DNA of 64,000 nt. Origin: Apostichopus japonicus (Eukaryota > Echinodermata > Holothuroidea > Aspidochirotida > Stichopodidae). The translations under genes and the position numbers were made by a program. The notes under the pieces were generated by a model. It saw only the letters and a program-made list of their open reading frames with translations, was not told the origin of the DNA and ran no database searches. Shown piece after piece: positions 12,201-24,200 of this stretch; positions within the stretch are counted from its first letter, which is position 1; each line of letters opens with the position of its first letter. The stretch lies in assembly GCF_037975245.1 (NCBI RefSeq), contig NC_092576.1:18406611-18470610 (forward strand). The letters are read 5' to 3'.

Positions 12201-15200
12201 ATTTAAAACATCTGAGATTAATTTCTTCTTAAAAGAGGCAGGTGGACATAGTCCAGAGATCAGAACATATACCCGAATTTGAAAAGGATGGTACTCGTTC
12301 AGTTAACATATATCAAACCGATATTACGTCAAGATGACGTTTAATCATAGAGTAAAAAATATGTAAATTGTTTGTATGCTGCCATGTGTTGGTATAAATA
12401 AATCATAATATTTGAACAAATAAAGCTCAAACTTTATGGTCCAAAACGGTTTATTTTATACTATGAAGTTAATGAAATAAATATGTTAATAAGTGCTTTA
12501 TATAAGGTGAAATCGCCATGTTAATAAGTGTTTTATATCATGTGAAATCAATATGTTCATAAATGCTTGATACAATGTGTCGATAGATGTACTGTGCAAT
12601 TGAATTTCATTGCCGCCCTTTAATTTAAGAACTTTGAAACAAGGCTTTGTTGCAATGGCTTGCAAAGATGCAGCCGTTTGATTTGAAATGACAATGGTAC
12701 CTGACGACATATTTACTCCTTTGTTGTCAGTTTTCAAAGAATGAGAATCACAAAGTCTTTTGTGTTACTCTGAACTCGTTTTACTTTCGCTCATCAGCAG
12801 TGCAGTGAAATCTTTGTAAATGTCGTCGATTAGGCCTAAACTTCAAAAGTGATCGAACAATGTATTTACACATTTCTTGGATTTATCTTATGCATTCCCA
12901 CGCTTACACTGGTGACGATCCAAGTAGGAATGTCTATACTTGCAATAGCAGAGAAACAGATCAATGTCACCCAATACACATAGAGAACACAGTTACTACT
13001 GTAAATATGAAAGTTTGGACCACAGTAAAAACTGGATCGTGCTTTAAATCGGTAGCATGTGTTATTAGGATTCAGTTAGAACTGAGGATATGTGTAATTC
13101 CAACAAATCCAGTTGCTTAGGATTTGTTGAAATTAAAAATATCCTCAGTTCTTACTATAAACCTAAATAGCACATGCCACCAATTTATCAGATTTGTCAG
13201 CACATTCCAGTATTTACTGTGGTACAAAAGTTTACGATTTATAGTAGTAACTGTAACCTCTGTGTGAATCAGCTGTCAATATATGTAAAGTAACGGCTAG
13301 CATGTAATTGATGTGTCCTTTCTATTGGCCCTGTCATTACCTTTGAACTTTGGTCAGTTTATACAAATAAGTTCTTCCTTAGTTCCCCGTTTAATGGGGA
13401 TATATGTGGTTAATTTTGTCGCACATAAGCTTAACACACAACTACATACATTAATATTTAGGATTACGTATGTGGGATAATAGCAAAATAACAAAAATCT
13501 TGGTTTTCGTTGAGATCTTTTTTTTTTCGGAGTCTGCTCTAATCTTAGTCGTTTTTCTTACTATTCGCGTAATTATTCATCCATATGAAATGGAAGACAC
13601 TCAGACAATGTTAGTAACTATTCAAAGAGTGACTTCTGCGAAATGTACCTGTCACCATATCTTCGTACAATTGTTCATGAAAGTAAATAATGCAATCACA
13701 GGGTCAGCAGTTACTCACAAAGTAAATTGAGCTTGTTCGTTGCCCACCTCCTGGTAAATCGTTTAACCCACCCAGTAGATAAAAATTAGTTTGTGGAACA
13801 CCAAACACTCATACTATATTTTGACACAATGGACTGCTGGTGCTATCCATGGTATTAATGTAGATGTCAACTTATCATAATTTACCAGTGATAAGGTGAG
13901 TTGACTAGTTGTTGCTATCGTATAGCATTCTAGATTCAATAAAAAATAATTAGTTCGTATTACGCTCTGCATATATTAAACATGAGTTTGTTTGTTGGCT
14001 GATAATGCATTCACTATTATATAATTGTCCAGCCACTAAATACCCTGTAGGTAGGCAACAAAACGTATTAAACTAATATCAAAAGATACTGTACATATAC
14101 TATTAACGACAAGTGAAATCGACCTTTTTGTTTAAATAACTTTCACCTAGAGTACAAGTGTTCCTTTAAAGCCTTGGGTTAAAAATCAACAAAGGTTGAA
14201 GTTAACTTTCACTTTCTCTATCGCGGGATGATGAAAGTGTACCACAGGAGTACGTTGTGAACTTTAATGTGGAATACATATAGCAGTTGATAATCGGTAT
14301 ACCGCAATATTTAGAAATACGAAGATTTGATATGATGTTAGGTTTGCTATGGCAGTCTGTTATCGATATTATTACACTAACATATGGCCATATATGGGCA
14401 AATACAGGTGATTCTGCGGTACAGGATTGTAACTGTACCGCGTCATCTACTTAACGGTTGGAGCTATACTGTGGCTGGGATACATGTGCGGATATACAGC
14501 GGACGTTTGGGTACAATGTTGCTCTAACGCAGAATAATTCACATTGCGGATCCAGCAAAAAAACGAATACTCGTTTTGGGTATCAAAAATCCTACACCTT
14601 AACGTACTCATCGTTTAAACGTTTACAATAAACTATTAAATCATGGATAGGTCTTATGCACAGCAAACGCATTAAAACGGAAAGAGCGTTCATGTTTTCT
14701 TTCCTGTATACGTTTTCTGAGGTCATTTGGTATGTTGCTATTGTAGGATGTACACCAATACTCGCGGTATTACTCGAGGGTTCATCGTAAATGTTGACTT
14801 TTTTGCATTGATAGCCCTCTCCCCTCTCGTCAGGCTCTTGTGATTGCGTGCAGAGGGTTAATTCTTAATTCAACCCGACAAATTGAGAAAGGGCATGAAA
14901 CTTTATGAAGGGCCAGATGCGAATCAAGTCTTTTATATAGGACGTGAGTGAAATGTGGACCCAATGTAATCCCCTCCCCGTGAAAGATATCAGTGAGAAG
15001 TCAAACGGTGCATTTTTATGATTTTTTTTTTAATTAGATCTACACGGAAGGTTGTGCTAATAAATACTTTGTTGAATTTTGTGTAGGTTCAAAGCGAGGT
15101 AGTGATTTTGAATGGGAACCCAGGGGCACGGACAGTGATTTTGATTTTTTTTCCGGCTGCACCGTAACAAATCCCCGATTGACGGTGAAGGTCAAGCCAT

Positions 15201-18200
15201 ATAAATCTTCCCACAACCACCCCCCCCCCCTCCAACACTCTTGTGCATGCCACTGGTACGTGTACGATTGTTAGCGTACAAATGCCTACACTTTGCATAC
15301 ACACCTAGCTCTTCACCACTTCACGTGTATGGCTCTACATAACTTGGTACCAGGAAATCATCAAAGGGAGTGCATAGTTCCTTTTGCGTAGCATTTCGGT
15401 ATGCTCTGTATTCCTCTCGTGGTTAATGATAGGGGTATATACCGTTATGCATGTTTCATATAGGAGGGAGAGGAACCGATCCGTATTGACGGGAGGAGAT
15501 TGTCAATATGGAACGGAAATCCAGAACATATATTTAAGGCTATAGTTCTCTGAACAGTAAGTTACGTAAAGTCACGTCGCGCAATTGTCACGATGTGACA
15601 ATGATATATTGGAAATAAAGGCAGCGATTTTGCTCCATTCGTGGTTTGTTTTTTTTGTGTTTTTTTTCGCACTAATACAAAATATTCTTGAAAATATTCT
15701 AAGTAAAAATATACTTAATAATCTTAGGATTGGTTGCCTTCTTGGTGACGTCATAGGTTCTTTAAATCAGTCACTGACTCAGTCTACATGGTCTTTGTCA
15801 CGTTGCATTGCTGTTTATGCAAACATCGGTAAATCATTGACAGTCGCTTTGTGTTGTGGTCAGTGGCGTCACCAGACTTTTCAGTCTGGGGGGCACAGGG
15901 GGGCACCAGCATTTGATGGGGGCACTTAGGTGGATACGGATCGCCGTCCTAGGGGGGTCTAAGGGGAGGGGGTGACCCCCTCCCCTTTTGAAAATTTTCG
16001 CATACGGAGGATGGGCTAGATGCAAAATGGTGCCACATTTGATGCTAAATTCGATCTGAAGATATCTCCAGAAATTGCTATTTTTGAGGTAATGATCTTA
16101 ACAAAGAGAAGAATTTTGCAGAGGATATGAACCACATGCTGTCGATATTATGCCTAACCCTATCAATAGAACCTACATTTGTTGAATTAATGTGTGCATG
16201 ACCCCCGACTCCTTTCTTGTCCTTCTCGTTTTCGGCCATTATCTATTAAGATGTAACAGGTTCCAGCATCGTTATTGGCTCCTATCAGGGATCTCACCAT
16301 GCAATCCAAAGTTTGATCACACATCGAGTATGGCTCAGTACGCAGGTATGAACATTCGTCATATGTTCCTACAAGCATCTGACTTCAAATGACCTCTGCA
16401 CCCCCTACACAACAGGGTTAATATATGGGTGTAGGCGGTTTTACACTATCTAACGCAACGTAGTCGCAAAGAACCTGAAGTAAAGGGAGGGCCCGAGGAA
16501 TATGAACTTATAGCATGCTCCTCATGGTGAAACATAATTCACCTATTAGGTGAACTGAGTGTATTGTTAATAGTAGGAAAGACTAGCGTAGATTCTTATG
16601 ACCAACTAGACCGGTTTCTGCTCTCAAACTTTATAGGGGGAGCTTCATCAGTAGTAGCCTTTGAATATTTTATATTCGGCCTGGGCGTCTCGTTCTCAAA
16701 ATGCATTTATTTTCTGTGCACGAGTTTTTATGGACTCATAGTGCAACTATAAGAACATCTAAAAAAGCTTCGTGTAAACCTTGAGAGTTAGCTGATTCTT
16801 CGTTAGTAGGAAACCTTGAGTTAACAACAAGTAAATCTTTGAGATTTTGGGCCCTTTTGTAGGCTAGAATCGGTTCTTTTTGAAACAGTTTGGATAATTC
16901 CGCATGTTGCGAGATTAAGTGCCAATGTTTCAAAAGTGCTCTTTTTCAAATGCGTTTTGTAAACCTTTTTGCTTTTTTTGTTTTGTATGATGAAATGAAA
17001 TGGGGGTGTAGGGTTTTACACTATATAACGCAACGTGGTCGCCAAGAACCTGAAGTATTTTTAAAGGAGGGCCCGAGGAACATGAACTTATAGCATGCTC
17101 CTCATGGTGAAACATAATTGCACCTATTAGGTGAATTGAGTGTACTGTTAATAGTAGGAAAGACTAGCGTAGGTTCTTATGACCAACTAGTGTTGTGATG
17201 GCGCGGGTTACGACTTCGATACCCGACGGTCAAGGATAAACTTTTTCATTTTTTCGCAGCTCATTTGAAAAAATACGAATTACTGTGCTTCTCTGGCCCT
17301 ATGAAGAACCAACTCAGATGATGGGAGTTGAATATAACAAATTATATATATTTTTTTTACCAACACAAATCTCAGATGGGGGGTACTCGGGGGGCACTAG
17401 GTTTTCCAGGGGGGCACGTGCCCCCTGCCCCCCCCCCTTGGCGACGCCACTGGTTGTGGTAATTAATGTTAAGTATTACGATCTTTTTTCCATAGATTTC
17501 CGAAAAGAACTGACAACTTCTGCAATAACTGTGGTAAATACCGTAGGACGAACAGAGGGCGGCATTGAATCGGAACAAGAGATAGGCGCTACTGCCTTCT
17601 CCCGCAACGGTACGATGCATCATGAAATTCAGATTTGCTACTCAAATACGTTTACGCCTACTAATGTGTATATGTTTTTAAGGCATTCTACACTCTCTTA
17701 CTTTTACTCCATGACCTTTGTCAGTGTTTTCTTGTTTTGTCTGTACTTCATTACGGTCTTTACATGCATTACCTTAATCAGGTAAAGAAACAGCTTTCCA
17801 GTTAATGATATACATTAGTAACCACACTATTGGTTAATGTTGTAGGTTCAATTGTGATATGTGTGGAGTATATGTATGATTGAATGAAATGTGTCGAGAA
17901 ATGTGTATGATTGACTGATATGTGTAAAGAAATCTATATGATTGTGATTGTGTGGAGAAATGTGTATGATTGTGATATGTTTCGAAAAATGTGTATGGTT
18001 GTAATATGTGTGGAGAAATGTGTGTGATTGACTGATATGTGTGAAAACATGGGAATGATTGACTGATATGTGTAAAGAAATCTATATGATTGTAATTGTG
18101 TGGAGAAATGTGTATGATTGTGATATGTTTCGAAAAATGTGTAAGGTTGTAATATGTGTGGAAAAATTTGTTTGATTGACTGATATGTGTGGAGAAATGT

Positions 18201-21200
18201 GTATGTTTGACTGATATGTGTGAAGAAATGTGTATGATTGTAATATGTGTGGAGAAATGTGTGTGATTGACTGATATGTGTGGATAAATGTGTATGGTTG
18301 ACTGATATTTTTACAGAAATCAATATGATTGTGATTGTGTAGAGAAATGTGTATGATTGTGATATGTTACAAAAAATGTGTATGGTTGTAATATGTGTGG
18401 AAATTTTTTTTTTGATTGACTGATATGTGTGGAGAAATGTGTATGTTTGTGGCATGTGTGAATAAAGGTGTATGATTGACTGATATGTGTAGAGAAATGT
18501 GTATGATTGTAATATGTGTGGAGAAATGTGTATGATTGAATGAAATGTGAAGAGAAATGGTTACGATTGTAATATGTGTGGTGAATTGTGTATGTCTGAC
18601 TGATTGTTAGTTTGTTAACATTTAATTTTTGTCTTAGTGATGTAAAAATATAGTGATTAGAGTTAGTTTCTTATACTATGATGCGGCTTAATGACATTAG
18701 AAAAAAAACGATTTCATTGCATTAATGGGGAACCAGAAGAAAATAATGTTGGACCATTAAAGTCCATTTAGCTTATTCATACGATTTCATTGTTCAGAGT
18801 GAATCCCAAAATGTCATACTATCGATTATGACATATCAACTTGAAATACTGAAAGCACAATATTTCACGTTAGACTTTTTTTGGCGAAAAGGAATGCGTA
18901 TTAACAAATTTAATATAATGTTCTCATCACTTTCTCGTCAGTTAGACGTTCTTTTAGTTATAATTATGTGATTTTTTTGTAACAGTTTGACCTGTTGCCA
19001 TGAGAGCGCAGACTATGTCCTCGAGATTTTTTGTTATAATGAGGTGCATTTATACTTTAACAAGTGTTTCGTTAACGTCAACATAAATATAAGGATAGGT
19101 TCATGGTTGAGATGCATAAAAAAATGTTTCCGGTAAGTTGTTGTTGAATTTACACGCATATATTATCATTATGGTGAATTCGTAGACAGATCCGTAGAGA
19201 GTTTGTATATTTTCCTAAAAATCCATTTTGTATTTTTTTTTTCATTTGATTTACTTACAGACACAGAGACGGAATCAAGGGGCTTGTTTCTTGCTTCCAT
19301 CATTAGTGTAACCGCTGTGATTTTGGCAATACTGATCGTTGTATCAGGCTTTCTTTTCGCGAGGAAGCTATATAGTTCTGGTAAGCATCATTGCTAATAT
19401 ATACAACCCTGAATCCTCATTCTCAACCCTTCGAGTGGGTTAATGCTTAATGTTTAAGTCATTCAACAATATTTTGATGGTCACTTTAGATATTTGTATA
19501 AGAATTTATATGTAATAGGATATCAATTAAATCTACACTGACAAGGTCCTGAACATATTATTACTATTCGATTGCATATACGTCACAAAACTCTTGCTCT
19601 GTTATGAACTGATTAATATACAAAGTTATACCTACCCACTTTGAGCTGTATGATGCGTAAACAAGCTAAAACCTGTTGAATTTCATTTATGAGAGTTAGT
19701 CAGAGAGAGTGAGAGAAAGACAGCGCAAGAATGGAAGATGTTTTTGTAGGGAAGATGCGAAAGGGTAGAGCAGGCTCGCTAGAGTAGTATATGTTTATGT
19801 TTTGTTACCGGCTGGCCCATTACGTAAAGTTTATAAAGATGTTCATTATCTCCGTAAACATCCAACGTGATTTCTAAAATGTGTATTATCATCAGTTACA
19901 TAGGGATATATCAAGTCGATATTGCAACAAGAGTGTCACTTTCTCTTCAAGTAAACTTCGGCAAACTTTCCTTAAATCTATTTCCGAAACCTATTGTCAT
20001 TATCTTGGTTGTGATTAAGAGGGAAAAGATTTTCGTTTGTGTTAATATAATTTGAGGTATTGTTATCAGGAAATTGCGGTATGACCAAACATTGCGATGA
20101 GAATAATTCAAAGATTCGTTCTGGAATGAATAACAATACCGGCTATCACGAGGTTAGTTGATGTAGACCACTCCAAATGAATGTATGCTTGTTTGGTGAT
20201 AAATGTCGTCTGTCATTTACATATAGGGGCCGGATCAAGTCAACAGCAAACTATTGTGTAAGTACCTTTTTCCTTTGTATGTATTTGTAGGTATTTTATG
20301 GTATTTTATTTCATATAAATACCAATTAATATTAGATATGTCTAGCTGGTATCCCCAAGGCATCTCCCTAATATACACATTACAACATTCCAGTAGTCGA
20401 TATTGAGTGCTAAAGATAACAAATATTGGTTTTGAATCAATGTGCGTTTCATCTTAGTGATCATCTTTTCCATAGTTTCGAAGACGAAATATATATGGGT
20501 ACATTCGAAATGTAATGACTTCTCAATATTTTTTTTTTCGGTTTTTAGGCAACACATGTTTTACTCTGTTACTCTGTTGGCCCTTTGTAGAATGAAATAC
20601 CTCAGTCGTCCATTTCCTGAGAAGTGATTTGATAGACGTTTTGTTTTTTCTTGGAAAAGAAACGTACCCGAAGAATATTATAAACATGATATTTACTCAA
20701 TGACCCCCTGTACAGTTGCTGTATCTTCCTACCCCACCCCACCCCCCAACCCTCGCTAGATGTGACCCTACTGATAACATACAGCAGTTTGCTTGTGCAA
20801 TAACGGAAGGGCGTTACAGGCGAATCAAATCATCCGAAGTTTCTCAAACATCATTAAAAGATTGGTTTTGTTGGAAATATTTCAACTTGTAAACAAAACA
20901 ACATCTTACTACCATATTTGTAGTTACAATGAAGTAAATGACGCGGCAGTGGACCTCCTGGACCATCCTATATCGAGAAAACGAGAAGGTATCATATTCA
21001 GTTTGAAATTATTAAAACATATTACAACCTTATGTATATATAGAAAAAAATTGTAAATTGTCAAAGACCATTGACCATTATTAGATCATTGTAATCTGGA
21101 TGAGTTAAGAACAAGCGTAGTTTGAGATAAACTTGCTAAAACGTCTGCTTTTTAATGATAAAACAATCTTTTTTATATTTAATATTATGCAGCTTCGAAG

Positions 21201-24200
21201 GTGAAAAATGTGGAATCACCAAAGTAAGTAGTTGTACCTATCTCATTATCATTCATACGAGCTCGTGTGTGCTAAGAGATTGAAGTATTTGAGAGTTTAA
21301 TATTTCAATATTAGGTGGTAATATTAGTAATTTGACTAAAAGTAAGTCATTAATGATATATTTTACAATATTTAATCAGTAACATTTGTAAATGTATTAA
21401 ACTCAGCAAAATAATATACTTAAATCATGTTGAGAACGCATATCACCTGCAACTTTTTCATCTCAGTCAAAGGATCAAATTAATCGATAAGATAAGAATC
21501 ATTCGGATTTGCTACAATATATTGTTATCACAAAAGAATACCACTGTATTTATGTATGTTATACGCGTGCAACATTCATTTAGTAATTAAAACGTATATC
21601 AACGTTATGTGATATTGGGGGGAAAAGAACTTAAAAGATTCTTTAATCTGCAGAACAGAAACAAGGTTATAAAAACCTTTTTCTATGAGCGTCGATTTTT
21701 TCTTAATTGCTACCATAAACGCTTCTCTCTTTCAGCTTGAACGAAGCAACTTCTTTCACATACGAGGTTGCGCTACCAAGGAGCTCTTTCTTTTCAGACT
21801 GTGGCCCTGAGGAAAGTAAGATCTCGTTATGGGTTCATTTTCAGCGTTATACTTTACTGATGTAGTAAAGCATTGGTGAAAATTCGAATGAAAAATGAAG
21901 ATATATAAGGTTAAGCAACATATCTTGAAGGAGTTTTTCTATAAAATTGTTGATACTATCGTATCTTTCAAAGATGTACGAAATTATATCTAGTCTAAAT
22001 GAAGTCTACTGACGTTCGAAGAAAGAAACGAACAGGGGAATTTGGTTTCCCGTCCTCTTGCCCTGTTGGTTTCTTTCTTCTCTACATCCCTTGTCTACTA
22101 ATCCCCTTACATATATCTCTTTGTGTTCACCATGCTAATTAAACTGTCTGTATTCTGTGTGGTTTTGTCCCTTCTGTTACTGTTACTTGTCATTTAGTCT
22201 TTGAAGAAGATCCTGCTAGGATCGAAACGTCAGGCCAACCTACTTTTACACATTCTCCTACACAGGCTCTCTATTGGATAAGCAGTTTGCTAACAGTGTT
22301 ATTTTATTTTTATTATATGTAATACTAAAATAAACAGAATATAATGACTAAAGTCATATTTTTCAATGATAATGATGATGTGAAATAACCCTAACTACTA
22401 ATATAACACGAACACAGACTATTGGAAATAATGCAATGATATAATTCAGTTAAGTAGCCCTTATTATCATGTGGTTTCCGTATTAAGTTCTCAATTTTAA
22501 TTAAAAAATATTGGTATTTTATCAATTATGTTGCCGTTACACACAACACTTTTGCAAGCTGTGTCTGTTTAAGTCTTCTCTTCTTTACTTGTTTTTATCG
22601 CAGAACATTGTCTGGGACCACCAAAGTAAGTCGCAATCTGCTTTTATATAAATTATTGATACATTCATTTTAATTATTATTAAATAGATCGATTAATTTA
22701 TGTATAATTTCGTTTTGATCTGTTCTATCGTATTTTGTTAGGTTAGAGCTTCCCCAGCTTCCTTACGCCACCCATATGGTATGTGACAGTTTCGCGGCAA
22801 ACACAGAAGGCGGTAAGCTAATTGGAAATACAGAATAATGCCATTCATTGTTACCCTTAGGATTTATGTATTAATATCATTATTTAAAACACACCCACAA
22901 GCTTAACGGTCTGTATTGGTAATATAAAATAGGTAAGAATTGGGAGAGGAAGCACAGCATACTGCTTTCTGCAAAGTTGGTTTTTAATTTTTCCAATCTT
23001 TTGAAATTTGAGTTTGAGAAACACTTTGTAGATTTAGTGAATCTGACTATCTGACTATCCTTATTAGAACAAAAAGTGTTTAAAACCTGTTAGAGTAGTT
23101 ATGTAGTTCTGTCTGAAGAATTCAACATTATGGTATTATTTATCGTTGAAGGATGTAAAAGATGATCGTTAAAAGTTAAGATAACGTCTACAAAATTTCT
23201 TGGTGACATTTGTACAGGTAAACTATGAGATTTATTGTATAACTTTTATTTTTGCTTATCATTTTCTTACCCGTAAAGTATACTACTCGGATCTCAAGGA
23301 AACAAGCGGAGTTAGGCTGTTCAATTACAAGGAACTGTGTATTATAATGAGTTTGAAGGTTGGGAAAATTCATAACCGATGGATGGCGAGTATCACTGTA
23401 CCCAATGAACCAACCAAATGTGTATTTGTCTCTACAGTAACAGGTAAAGCAATAACCGATCTTCTGGGAGTTCTATTCAGATACTAAAATCAATACTATA
23501 TCAATCATCATTAATATCGAATGTAGTAAATTAGTGAGCATTGTGTTTATTTTGCTATTTCGATTATACCATACATATCAGTTTAAAGGAGAGATCAACA
23601 AGCTGAAACAAAAATTGTTACTTAAGTCCAACAAAACAAATGAAGACATAAGACAAAATGTTTGACCATGGAACAATAATACCATACATATCAGTTTAAA
23701 GCAGAGATCAGCATACTGCAACATAAATTGTTACTTTAGTCCAACAAAACAAACGAAGACATAAGATAAAAGGTTTGCACATGGAACAAAGCAAAGCATT
23801 AAAGTTATGCAACACAGATGTACTTATGTACTGCAGGGTTTAACGGTTAATAAGTTACTCATTGATCTCGTTAGCATAACAGTTTGATCAAGGTTTCCAC
23901 TTAATGATGTAATGTGTATGAATAAATCATAGATTGATCATTGTGGAGTAACGCTCAACCCAAAGCAAACACACCTTCACGATAGAAGGATCGACAAATC
24001 TCTCATAGTTGTGAATTACATATAAATCACTTGTATAAGAAACTATGCACCATGCAGTGAAGGTATTCTCGATTTCAATATGTCTTCCTCTCTCCACCTC
24101 TTTCTCCTTTTCTCTCTTTTTCTCTCCCTCTTTCTCAAACTAGATCAAATTCTGCGAACGAGGGAAATACAATGGGATGAATACGTGAAACGAGTTTTAG

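Larger units (their letters stand above)
15861..17452 (+). mobile_element. hAT-type non-autonomous transposon, copy A (1592 bp)
   Basis: The left end CAGTGGCGTCACCAGAC and the right end TTGGCGACGCCACTG are terminal inverted repeats. The element is flanked by a perfect 8-bp target duplication, GTTGTGGT, at 15853-15860 and 17453-17460. An 8-bp duplication with CAG...CTG ends is typical of the hAT superfamily. No transposase frame is present. The body matches copy B (51653-53206) in inverted orientation over both outer thirds. The middle carries the nested insertion 16431-17190. It lies in intron 1 of gene 2. Confidence 0.88.

Noticed and set aside
16428-17190. Hammerhead ribozyme in the direct repeats of the Penelope-like insertion
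   Set aside because: No CUGANGA core was found on either strand of the repeats. Only a TTCACC/GGTGAA hairpin and isolated GAAAC occur.
17285-17785. 166-codon plus-strand frame
   Set aside because: It runs from the end of the hAT element through host intron. Only the 17496-17609 part, bounded by splice-like sites, is kept as a candidate exon.
17934-18455. 173-codon minus-strand frame with THFST/SQSHTFLHT repeats
   Set aside because: It is the translation of the 29-bp minisatellite; the repeat unit shows in all frames.
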